Origin: Bacteroidota bacterium
GTDB taxonomy: Bacteria; Bacteroidota; Bacteroidia; Chitinophagales; Chitinophagaceae
Direction of reading: 5' to 3'
Length of the DNA stretch: 5,692 nt
NCBI GenBank assembly: GCA_023423835.1
Contig: JAFAEW010000078.1
Location: 1-5,692, forward strand
The notes beneath the pieces were generated by a model. That model saw nothing but the letters and a program-made list of their open reading frames with translations. It did no database searches and was not told where the DNA came from. The position numbers and the translations under genes were made by a program. Below are positions 1 to 5,692 of the stretch, one piece after another. How positions within the stretch are numbered: position 1 is the stretch's first letter; each line of letters opens with the position of its first letter.

Positions 1-1977
1 CCTCTGAATAGCATTCTGCTATTATCAAGACTACTGTCAGAAAACCATTCGCAAAACCTCACTTCTGATCAAATCGAATACGCACAAGTGATTCAGACTT
101 CAGGAAACGGCCTGTTGCGGTTGATCGATGAAATCCTTGATCTCTCCAAGATCGAATCCGGCAAAATGGAGTTGGAATACCAGGACGTAGCCATTTCAGA
201 AGTTACCGGTGAAATGCGACAATTATTCAGCGAAGTTGCTAAACAAAAAGGTATTGCCTTTGACATTCACACGGCTTCAAATGTTCCTGAACTGATTGAA
301 ACCGATAAGTTACGACTGGAGCAGATCTTAAGAAACCTGTTGTCAAATGCAATAAAGTTTACTTCCGAAGGCTCCGTTACCATGAACATCCGGAAGGAGG
401 GTGCATCCATCTTATTTAAGATATCCGATACCGGCATCGGAATTCCCGCTTCGAAGCAACAGCATGTCTTTGAGGCTTTCCAACAGGCCGACGGTTCTAC
501 CAGAAGAAAGTATGGCGGCACCGGCCTGGGCTTATCCATCAGCCGCGAACTGTCGAAGCTGCTCGGAGGTGAGATTATACTGAAAAGCGAAGAAGGAAAA
601 GGCAGCAGTTTTACGCTTTTTATTCCGCTGAAAAAGGGATATTCCACCTGGCAATTTCAAAACCTGGCTTTGAGTCAGAAGATGGAAGGGCCGTTAGATG
701 AAATTCAAAAAGAAGCAGAACCGGTTCCTCAAAACGAATTTATTTCCACCAATATTCCCGGCGCAGTGTCCGATGACCGCGATATTATCGAAGATAACGA
801 TAAGGTAATCCTGATTGTGGAAGATGACACTTCCTTCGCCCGTTCACTGCTCGAGTTCACCCGTTCAAAAAAATATAAAGGCCTGGTAGCGGTAAGAGGA
901 GATGAGGGAATTGAACTGGCAAAAAAGTTCCATCCTTTAGGCGTTTTACTCGATCTTCAATTGCCGGTGAAAAGCGGTTGGGAAGTAATGAAAGAACTGA
1001 AGGCCGATCCTGCCACAAAACACATTCCGGTACACATCATGTCGTCGCACCAGATGCGCAACAAATCCATCGCCTCGGGTGCGATCGAATTTATCAGTAA
1101 ACCGATGGCTTTCGAAAAAATGGGCGAGATTTTTCAGAAGATTGAAAACGCTTTGTCAAACTATCCCAAAAAGGTGATGATTGTAGAGGAAAACGCAAAA
1201 CATGCAAAAGCACTTGCATATTATCTGGAAAATTTTAACGTGAGCACAGAGATAAAAGAAAATGTTGCCGATGGTATTCGCGCTTTTCGTAACAAAGACG
1301 TAAACTGTGTGATCCTCGACATGGGCATTCCCGCAAATCATTCATTCGAAATGCTCGAAGAAGTGAAGAAAACGCCCGGACTCGAAAACCTTCCGATCAT
1401 TATTTTCACCGGAAAAAATTTATCACAAACCGAAGAAGGAAAAATTAAAAAGTACGCCGATTCCATCGTTATTAAAACAGCTCATTCATTCCAGAGAATT
1501 TTAGATGAGGTGTCGCTCTTCCTTCACCTCGTTGAAGAAAATAAGAATGGCAAAAGCCTCGTCCGCTACAAAAAAATGGGCGCCCTGGAAGAAATTCTGA
1601 AAAACAAGAAAGTCTTGATAGCCGATGATGACGTAAGAAACATTTTTTCTCTTACAAAGGCTTTGGAGGTGTATGGAATGGAGGTTTTTTCTGCTATCGA
1701 CGGAAAGGAAGCGATGCAAAAGATCAGCGAGATCAAACAGGTTGATATTGTTTTGATGGATATGATGATGCCCGAAATGGACGGTTACGAAACCATCAGG
1801 GAGATCCGCAAAAATCCAGCCTACCGAAACCTTCCTATTATTGCTGTAACGGCAAAAGCAATGACGGGCGACCGTGAAAAATGTATCGGAGCGGGAGCAT
1901 CAGATTATATCACCAAGCCGGTGGATGTTGATCAGTTAACATCCCTTCTAAGGGTATGGTTGTACGATCAGCCGTAA
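1..1977 (+). CDS. Hybrid sensor histidine kinase with three receiver domains, 5'-truncated by the window edge
   Basis: This is the C-terminal 658 residues of a cytoplasmic hybrid histidine kinase that autophosphorylates and passes phosphate to its own receivers. The frame is open from base 1, so a GTG at 88 is internal and not the start. The first residues (PLNSIL) are what follows an HELRT His box, so the phospho-acceptor His lies about 15 bp before the window. The rest of HisKA runs to about residue 60. The ATPase domain shows the N box (N112, N116), G1 (DTGIGIP, 143-149), the F box (FEAF, 157-160) and G2 (GGTGLGL, 172-178). Three REC domains follow. REC1 (about 268-385) has E274/D275, D318, S348 and K367. 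REC2 (about 390-510) has E396/E397, D440, T470 and K492, and looks degenerate. REC3 (about 537-653) has D542/D543, D587, T617 and K639. Sensor and any membrane parts are upstream and unseen; in related proteins these are often HAMP and GAF domains (inference). It is the first visible gene of the signalling operon. Confidence 0.96.
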   Translation, partial: PLNSILLLSRLLSENHSQNLTSDQIEYAQVIQTSGNGLLRLIDEILDLSKIESGKMELEYQDVAISEVTGEMRQLFSEVAKQKGIAFDIHTASNVPELIETDKLRLEQILRNLLSNAIKFTSEGSVTMNIRKEGASILFKISDTGIGIPASKQQHVFEAFQQADGSTRRKYGGTGLGLSISRELSKLLGGEIILKSEEGKGSSFTLFIPLKKGYSTWQFQNLALSQKMEGPLDEIQKEAEPVPQNEFISTNIPGAVSDDRDIIEDNDKVILIVEDDTSFARSLLEFTRSKKYKGLVAVRGDEGIELAKKFHPLGVLLDLQLPVKSGWEVMKELKADPATKHIPVHIMSSHQMRNKSIASGAIEFISKPMAFEKMGEIFQKIENALSNYPKKVMIVEENAKHAKALAYYLENFNVSTEIKENVADGIRAFRNKDVNCVILDMGIPANHSFEMLEEVKKTPGLENLPIIIFTGKNLSQTEEGKIKKYADSIVIKTAHSFQRILDEVSLFLHLVEENKNGKSLVRYKKMGALEEILKNKKVLIADDDVRNIFSLTKALEVYGMEVFSAIDGKEAMQKISEIKQVDIVLMDMMMPEMDGYETIREIRKNPAYRNLPIIAVTAKAMTGDREKCIGAGASDYITKPVDVDQLTSLLRVWLYDQP

Positions 1978-2006
1978 TTAATTCCAATTCTCAAAATTTT
2001 GAGCCG

Positions 2007-2384
2007 ATGAGTGAAAAACAGAAAAGCATTCTCATTGTTGATGATGATCAGCGTAATATTTATGCGCTTTCCGAAGTATTAAAAGCGCACAATTTCACGG
2101 TGGTTTCTGCCGAAAGTATGCAGGAAGCCTTTGAAAAATTAAAAAACGGGCACACCATTAGTATTATTCTTCTCGATATGATGATGCCAGAAATGGATGG
2201 CTATGAAGGCATCAGGTTGCTGAAAAAAGATGCAAGCTTAAGAGATCTTCCGGTATTTGCATTAACTGCGCAGGCGATGACGGGTGACAGGGAAAAATGC
2301 CTTGACGCAGGAGCGCGGGAATATTTTTCCAAGCCGGTAGATGTTTCGCTGCTGCTGAAGAAATTGAATGAATATTTAAAATAG
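2007..2384 (+). CDS. Stand-alone response regulator receiver (REC) protein
   Basis: A 125-residue single-domain receiver of CheY-like size with no output domain. It probably acts as a phosphate shuttle or protein-binding switch in the cytoplasm. All key residues are present: the acidic pair D12/D13, phospho-acceptor D57 in LLDMMMPEMDGYE, T87, and K109 in SKPVDV. I chose the ATG at 2007 because it puts the usual short lead (MSEKQKS) before strand beta-1. The upstream in-frame ATG at 1956 would add 17 residues unlike a REC domain and overlap the kinase end by 22 bp. No Shine-Dalgarno motif is visible. The gene lies 29 bp after the kinase stop and 4 bp before cheR, so it is almost certainly cotranscribed. 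It closely resembles REC3 of the adjacent kinase (shared MMMPEMDGYE, AMTGDREKC, KPVDV), which suggests duplication. Its likely phosphodonor is that kinase (inference). Confidence 0.95.
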   Translation: MSEKQKSILIVDDDQRNIYALSEVLKAHNFTVVSAESMQEAFEKLKNGHTISIILLDMMMPEMDGYEGIRLLKKDASLRDLPVFALTAQAMTGDREKCLDAGAREYFSKPVDVSLLLKKLNEYLK

Positions 2385-2388
2385 AATA

Positions 2389-3210
2389 ATGCTGGATTAC
2401 CTGATTAATGAGGAAGAATTGGATGTTTTGTTGAATGCACTCATTTCAGAGCATGGCTATGATTTCACCAATTATGCAAAAAGTTCTTTAAGGCGGAGAG
2501 TCAGCCGGCTCATGGTAATGGAAAAATTTCCAAGCTTCGCCGAACTGTTTTACCGTGTGAAAACCGATTCTTCTTTCTTGCAAAAGTTCATTGAAGAAAT
2601 TACGGTAAATGTGTCCGAAATGTTTCGTGACCCGATGGTTTTTAAATATATCCGCGAAAAGATATTGCCGGTATTGGCTACCCATCCGGTCATAAGAATA
2701 TGGCATGCCGGCTGTGCCCATGGTGAAGAAGTTTATTCAATGGCTATCCTGCTCGAAGAGGCAAAGCTGTTGCATAAGTCGTTGCTCTATGCTACAGATA
2801 TCAATCCCACCGTGATCGAAAATGTGAAAAAGGGAATTTTTCCCATCAGCCAGATGAAGCTTTATTCGGAAAACTACATTGCAGCCGGTGGAAAACAGGA
2901 TTTTTCTTCTTATTATACAGCGCACTACAACCGTGTAATATTCAACGATAATCTTAGACTCAAGATGATTGTTGCCACCCATAATCTTGTGACGGACCGT
3001 TCATTCAATCAGTTTCAGTTGATTTTCTGCCGCAATGTGCTCATATATTTCAACAAAACATTACAGGGAAAAGTGCTTACGCTGATAGATGACAGCCTGG
3101 AAAACCTCGGATTTTTGGTTTTGGGAACGAAAGAAAATCTGCGCTTTTCCGCCCTGTCAGATACCTATATGCAGGTTGAAAAAGATCAGAAAATATGGAG
3201 AAAAATGTAG
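2389..3210 (+). CDS. cheR: CheR-type protein-glutamate O-methyltransferase
   Basis: A 273-residue protein of normal CheR length. CheR enzymes transfer a methyl group from S-adenosylmethionine to glutamate side chains, classically in chemoreceptors. The N-terminal helical CheR_N domain spans about residues 5-85, with an RRR basic patch (35-37) and VSEMFRD (75-81), which matches the conserved xxFFRD segment. The SAM-binding domain shows HAGCAHGEEVYS (106-117; usual form SAGCSTGEEPYS), the acidic strand end ATDIN (135-139), HNLVTD (198-203) and FCRNVLIYF (213-221). The C-terminal GTKENLRFS (246-254) fits the family end. The ATG at 2389 lies 4 bp after the receiver stop in an A/T-rich context, so coupled translation is likely. 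No chemoreceptor lies in the window, so the methylated target is unknown. It could be a receptor elsewhere or the sensory part of the upstream kinase (inference). The family assignment is firm; the role in chemotaxis is not. Confidence 0.94.
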   Translation: MLDYLINEEELDVLLNALISEHGYDFTNYAKSSLRRRVSRLMVMEKFPSFAELFYRVKTDSSFLQKFIEEITVNVSEMFRDPMVFKYIREKILPVLATHPVIRIWHAGCAHGEEVYSMAILLEEAKLLHKSLLYATDINPTVIENVKKGIFPISQMKLYSENYIAAGGKQDFSSYYTAHYNRVIFNDNLRLKMIVATHNLVTDRSFNQFQLIFCRNVLIYFNKTLQGKVLTLIDDSLENLGFLVLGTKENLRFSALSDTYMQVEKDQKIWRKM

Positions 3211-3791
3211 CTGAACAATATAAATTGATGGTGATCGGCGGTTCTGCCGGCAGCCTCGAAGTGATTATCAAAATATTTGATTCGCTGCCGAATGCTGTTT
3301 CGCTCACAATCGTCTTAATCCTTCACCGGAAAAGCTCAGTTGATAATACGCTGGTTGACCTGCTCGCTTCAAAAACCGCCATTCAGGTTAAAGAAGTTGA
3401 AGACAAAGAGCCGTTGTTGATAAATACTGTTTACGTTGCTCCTCCCGACTATCACTTGCTCATTGAAGATAAAACGTCCTTTTCACTAGACACCTCTGAG
3501 AAGGTGCTCCACAGCCGTCCGAGTATTGATGTTACTTTTGAATCAGCCGCGGAAATTTTTGGAAAGTCGGTTATAGGCATTCTGCTATCGGGAGCAAGTG
3601 CTGACGGAGCCGCCGGCCTGTGCACAATTAAAGAATGCGGCGGCCTTACCATCGTGCAGGATCCTGAAACAGCGGAAGTTGGTTTTATGCCGCAGCAGGC
3701 AATACAAATGGGCGGCGTTGATAGGGTGATCAATGGAAATGACCTTCCCTCCTACCTGCAGAGGTTTTTTCTCCGTTCCGGGCTCACCTAA
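3195..3791 (+). CDS. CheB-type protein-glutamate methylesterase domain protein without a receiver domain
   Basis: A 198-residue protein consisting only of the CheB catalytic domain. Classical CheB is about 350 residues, with an N-terminal REC domain that controls the esterase. The family hydrolyses glutamate methyl esters made by CheR, and often deamidates glutamine. The catalytic triad is visible: S17 in VIGGSAGS, H44 in ILHRKSS and D137 in LLSGASADGAAG. Further family motifs are YVAPPDYH (80-87), HSRPSID (106-112), a QDP (155-157) and the FMPQQAI segment (164-170). The start at 3195 overlaps the cheR end by 16 bp in another frame, typical of translational coupling. The in-frame ATG at 3228 (M12) is an alternative but would cut into the first strand. 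With REC absent, regulation may come through the neighbouring lone receiver, or activity may be constitutive (inference). Confidence 0.93.
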   Translation: MEKNVAEQYKLMVIGGSAGSLEVIIKIFDSLPNAVSLTIVLILHRKSSVDNTLVDLLASKTAIQVKEVEDKEPLLINTVYVAPPDYHLLIEDKTSFSLDTSEKVLHSRPSIDVTFESAAEIFGKSVIGILLSGASADGAAGLCTIKECGGLTIVQDPETAEVGFMPQQAIQMGGVDRVINGNDLPSYLQRFFLRSGLT

Positions 3792-3871
3792 GGCATTCTG
3801 ATTGTATATTGTTTGAAATAGCTGTACCGATTTTCCATTGCAGCTGTTTTTGAACAGATTAAAATAATAAT

Positions 3872-5398
3872 ATGAAGCAGATTGAGATTGGAACTTTGGA
3901 ATTTGAAGATTATCAGCAGTTGCTTTCAGCCATGAAAGCCGCTTATCCCCATTGGCAGGGCAATTACTGGAGTGCAGAATCGATTAAGAAACTGATACAA
4001 AAATTTCCACAAGGTCAGTTTGTCGTAAAGGTTGATGGTGTAGTGGTAGGATGTGCACTTTCAATTGTTATCGATTACAATAAATTCGGTGATCAGCATA
4101 CCTATAAAGCCGTTACCGGCAACTATACCTTCAACACCCACGATCCCGTTACGGGCGATGTTCTCTATGGAATAGAAATTTTCATCCATCCTGATTATCG
4201 CGGATTAAGGTTGGGAAGGCGATTATACGATGCACGCAAGGAGTTGTGTGAACAGATGAATTTGAGAGCGATTGTTTTTGGCGGAAGAATCCCGGGCTAT
4301 CATAAGTTTTCCGAAACCTTAAGTCCGAAAGAGTACATACAGAAAGTAAAAAGGAAGGAAATCTACGATCCCGTCTTAACCTTTCAGTTGTCTAACGACT
4401 TTCATGTAAAAAAGGTTTTAAAAAACTATTCACCCGAAGACATGCAAAGCAAGGAATATGCAACGCTGCTTGAGTGGGACAATATGTATTATTCTGCCGA
4501 ATCAAAAAAACAATTCGTCAGCAAGTCTTATGTAAGACTGGGTTTAATTCAATGGCAAATGCGGTTGTATAATGATCTGGATGAAATGTTTAAGCAGGTT
4601 GAATTTTTTATCGATTCCATTTCCGCCTACAAAAGTGATTTTGCCTTATTGCCCGAATTTTTCAATGGTCCGTTATTGGCCGAATTTAATCATCTCGATG
4701 AAGCTGCAGCCATGCGTGCCGTTGCGCAATATACGCCCGAAATAAAGAACCGTTTTCGCGATCTTGCTATCCGGTATAATGTGAATATCATCACCGGCAG
4801 TATGCCGGGAATCGAGGCAGGAAAATTAAAAAACCTTGGATATTTGTGTCACAGAAACGGAAATATTGATCAGTACGAAAAGATTCATGTTACGCCCGAC
4901 GAAGTGAAGTTTTGGGGAATGTCGGGTGGCAGATTGGTGAAAGTGTTTGATACCGATGCCGGCAGGATCGGCATTCTCATTTGTTATGATGTTGAGTTTC
5001 CCGAATTGCCGCGTTTGCTTGCCGATGAAGGGATGGAAATTCTTTTCGTTCCATTTTTAACCGATACACAAAATGCTTATAACAGGGTACGGTATTGCGC
5101 CCAGGCCAGAGCCATTGAAAATGAATGTTTTGTAGCCATTACGGGCAGTATTGGTAACCTGCCAAAGGTGGAGAATATGGACATTCAATATTCACAGGCA
5201 GCGGTTTTTACGCCCTGTGATTTTGCTTTTCCCTCCAATGGCATTAAAAGCGAGGCAACGGCAAATGCAGAAATGATATTAATTGCAGATGTTGACATTT
5301 CCCTGTTGTATGAGCTGCACTTGAAGGGAAGTGTCCGGAATCTGAATGACCGCCGTAAAGACCTTTATGAATTGAAGTGGAAGCAGAATCAGCGTTGA
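3872..5398 (+). CDS. GNAT acetyltransferase / carbon-nitrogen hydrolase (nitrilase superfamily) fusion protein
   Basis: A 508-residue soluble two-domain protein, close in length to Bacillus subtilis YhcX (about 513). The N-terminal GNAT domain (about 1-180) carries the acetyl-CoA loop region IHPDYRGLRLGRRLYDAR (105-122), where R110-x-x-R-x-G115 has Arg in place of the usual middle Gly. The C-terminal domain (about 220-490) is a nitrilase-fold amidase with the Glu-Lys-Cys triad: E262 in LPEFFNGP, K337 in YEKIHVTPDE and C371 in LICYDVEFPE. QARAIENECF (411-420) is also typical. From memory, this fusion is the RimI-linked class of the nitrilase superfamily. Its substrate is unknown to me; a small-molecule or protein amide linked with N-acetylation is plausible. 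It starts 80 bp after the cheB-like gene on the same strand and shows no evident link to signalling. The ATG at 3872 follows the A/T-rich leader ATTAAAATAATAAT without a Shine-Dalgarno motif. No signal peptide or membrane segment is seen. Confidence 0.94.
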   Translation: MKQIEIGTLEFEDYQQLLSAMKAAYPHWQGNYWSAESIKKLIQKFPQGQFVVKVDGVVVGCALSIVIDYNKFGDQHTYKAVTGNYTFNTHDPVTGDVLYGIEIFIHPDYRGLRLGRRLYDARKELCEQMNLRAIVFGGRIPGYHKFSETLSPKEYIQKVKRKEIYDPVLTFQLSNDFHVKKVLKNYSPEDMQSKEYATLLEWDNMYYSAESKKQFVSKSYVRLGLIQWQMRLYNDLDEMFKQVEFFIDSISAYKSDFALLPEFFNGPLLAEFNHLDEAAAMRAVAQYTPEIKNRFRDLAIRYNVNIITGSMPGIEAGKLKNLGYLCHRNGNIDQYEKIHVTPDEVKFWGMSGGRLVKVFDTDAGRIGILICYDVEFPELPRLLADEGMEILFVPFLTDTQNAYNRVRYCAQARAIENECFVAITGSIGNLPKVENMDIQYSQAAVFTPCDFAFPSNGIKSEATANAEMILIADVDISLLYELHLKGSVRNLNDRRKDLYELKWKQNQR

Positions 5399-5440
5399 GA
5401 AAATATTTTTGTTAAAGGCGATATTTTTTGCGGCAGAAAC

Positions 5441-5470
5441 TTTGAAAAACCGAAAAGACTTCTATCTTTG
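5441..5470 (+). promoter_or_regulatory. Bacteroidota-type promoter P1
   Basis: TTTG at 5441-5444 (the -33 element) is followed after 18 bp by TATCTTTG at 5463-5470 (the -7 element TAnnTTTG). This matches the known consensus for the Bacteroidota primary sigma factor, whose spacing is about 19 bp. Transcription would begin near 5474-5478, in the sequence CACTCCC. It lies 43 bp after the stop of the GNAT-hydrolase gene and points to the right. Confidence 0.75.
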
Positions 5471-5500
5471 CACTCCCAAAAAAATAGTTCTTTTAGAAAG
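5463..5500 (+). repeat. Promoter-leader direct repeat, copy 1
   Basis: The module is TATCTTTGCA, a C-rich start region (CTCCC), an A7 run, then AATAGTTCTTTTAG (5483-5496) and GAAAG. The 14-nt core is identical in copy 2. The GTTCTTTT part resembles the boxA antitermination element of rRNA leaders (E. coli form TGCTCTTTAACA) only loosely, so that reading is tentative. Confidence 0.7.
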
Positions 5501-5531
5501 ATTGGTGATAAGTTGAGAAGGTTCAAAAAAA

Positions 5532-5549
5532 CCTGGAATTTTTTTCAGG
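5532..5549. other. Small stem-loop between P1 and P2
   Basis: CCTGGAA (5532-5538) pairs with TTTCAGG (5543-5549) around a TTTT loop, a 7-bp stem with one G-U pair when read as + strand RNA. It is preceded by A7 (5525-5531). Read on the minus strand, the CCTG/CAGG stem is followed by T7, like a weak intrinsic terminator. On the + strand it lies within the P1 transcript, just before P2. Its function is uncertain. Confidence 0.3.
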
Positions 5550-5553
5550 AATA

Positions 5554-5584
5554 TTTGGTAAAGTGAAATTCCTTCTTATCTTTG
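5554..5584 (+). promoter_or_regulatory. Bacteroidota-type promoter P2
   Basis: TTTG at 5554-5557 is followed after exactly 19 bp by TATCTTTG at 5577-5584, an excellent match to the Bacteroidota consensus. The -7 element is identical to that of P1 and lies 114 bp downstream of it. Transcription would start near 5588-5592 in CAGCCCG. The flanks CTTCTTATCTTTGCA here and CTTCTATCTTTGCA at P1 differ by one inserted base, so the two promoters look like copies. Confidence 0.78.
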
Positions 5585-5620
5585 CAGCCCGAAAAAAAGG
5601 GAATAGTTCTTTTAGGAAAG
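5577..5620 (+). repeat. Promoter-leader direct repeat, copy 2
   Basis: This copy has the same order as copy 1: TATCTTTGCA, GCCCG, an A7 run, AATAGTTCTTTTAG (5602-5615), GGAAAG. It differs by a short GGG insertion before the 14-nt core and one extra G after it. The insertion lets CCC (5588-5590) face GGG (5599-5601) around an A-rich loop, a small hairpin missing from copy 1. Confidence 0.7.
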
Positions 5621-5639
5621 TGGGTTAGGAAGAGGGAGT

Positions 5640-5669
5640 AGGTGAGATAATTTTTTTCACTTTTATTTT
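5640..5669 (+). terminator. Possible weak intrinsic terminator or attenuator in the leader
   Basis: AGGTGAGA (5640-5647) can pair with TTTCACTT (5655-5662) around a 7-nt loop, giving 8 bp with two G-U pairs, followed by TTATTTT (5663-5669). The stem is weak and A/T-rich, so this is only a candidate. If active, it would end P2 transcripts after about 80 nt, giving a short RNA or an attenuated leader. Confidence 0.25.
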
Positions 5670-5692
5670 GTCAGAATTAAAAAGGTTCCTAC

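Larger units (their letters stand above)
5399..5692 (+). other. Non-coding region with tandem promoter-leader modules
   Basis: No ORF of note lies here, and I find no ATG on the + strand between the end of the GNAT-hydrolase gene and the window edge. The first 40 bases after the stop are A/T-rich with no clear terminator. From 5441 on there are two Bacteroidota-type promoters, each followed by a similar leader, then a weak hairpin near the right edge. The next transcription unit presumably begins outside the window. A leader of at least 100 nt after the second promoter, without an ATG, fits a stable-RNA operon or a regulated mRNA leader. Confidence 0.8.

Noticed and set aside
267..647. Minus-strand open frame of 126 codons across the kinase ATPase domain
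   Set aside because: It lies opposite a clearly conserved HATPase domain and has no recognisable motif, so it is a shadow frame. The same applies to the other minus-strand frames at 1156-1341, 1501-1719, 2488-2982, 3077-3307 and 3452-3733, and to the + frame at 401-583.
88..1977. GTG at 88 as the kinase start codon
   Set aside because: The frame is open to base 1 and the upstream codons encode HisKA sequence directly following the His box. The gene therefore starts before the window and GTG 88 is an internal Val.
1956..2006. Upstream ATG at 1956 as the start of the lone receiver
   Set aside because: It would add 17 residues unlike a REC domain and overlap the kinase end. ATG 2007 gives a normal REC N-terminus.
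3792..3871. Promoter or terminator in the gap before the GNAT-hydrolase gene
   Set aside because: TATTGTTTG (3807-3815) has a 3-bp instead of 2-bp gap and no -33 partner. TGTTTTTG (3845-3852) is one base off, but its nearest upstream TTTG is 29 bp away. CTGTT-TTTG-AACAG (3844-3857) is only a 5-bp stem without a T-run. None is strong enough to call.
1..5692. CRISPR array, insertion sequence, tRNA or phage element
   Set aside because: No regularly spaced repeats, transposase motifs, terminal inverted repeats or tRNA cloverleaf could be seen. The only clear non-coding repeats are the two promoter-leader modules at the right end.

Overview
The window most likely comes from a member of the Bacteroidota. 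Three things point there. The translation starts sit behind A/T-rich leaders with no Shine-Dalgarno motif. Two close matches to the Bacteroidota promoter (TTTG, 18-19 bp, TAnnTTTG) lie in the last 300 bases. The cluster order (multi-REC hybrid kinase, lone receiver, CheR, REC-less CheB) is one I associate with this phylum. Every gene is on the + strand. Genus and species cannot be read from the sequence.

Positions 1-3791 hold a tightly packed signalling operon. It opens inside a hybrid histidine kinase whose 5' end lies outside the window; the first visible residues follow directly on the phospho-acceptor His box. The kinase continues through an ATPase domain and three receiver (REC) domains. 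A stand-alone REC protein follows after 29 bp. A CheR-type methyltransferase follows 4 bp later, and a CheB-type methylesterase domain protein overlaps the cheR end by 16 bp. No chemoreceptor, CheA, CheW or flagellar gene is visible. The set is therefore better described as a multi-step phosphorelay combined with a CheR/CheB methylation pair than as a classical chemotaxis operon. The kinase presumably phosphorylates its own REC domains and the lone REC protein. How the REC-less CheB is controlled is unknown.

Positions 3792-3871 form an 80-bp gap without a convincing promoter or terminator. Positions 3872-5398 encode a 508-residue fusion of a GNAT acetyltransferase domain and a carbon-nitrogen hydrolase (nitrilase superfamily) domain with an intact Glu-Lys-Cys triad. 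It resembles the Bacillus subtilis YhcX type, whose substrate I do not know to be established. It looks functionally unrelated to the signalling operon.

Positions 5399-5692 are non-coding and contain no ATG on the + strand. They carry two copies, 114 bp apart, of a promoter-plus-leader module: a strong Bacteroidota promoter, a C-rich start region, an A-run and a shared 14-nt element, AATAGTTCTTTTAG. The tandem strong promoters, the long ATG-free leader and the boxA-like element suggest a stable-RNA (possibly rRNA) operon or a leader-regulated gene just past the window's right edge. This is the most interesting non-coding signal here. I found no clear evidence of a wholly new system.
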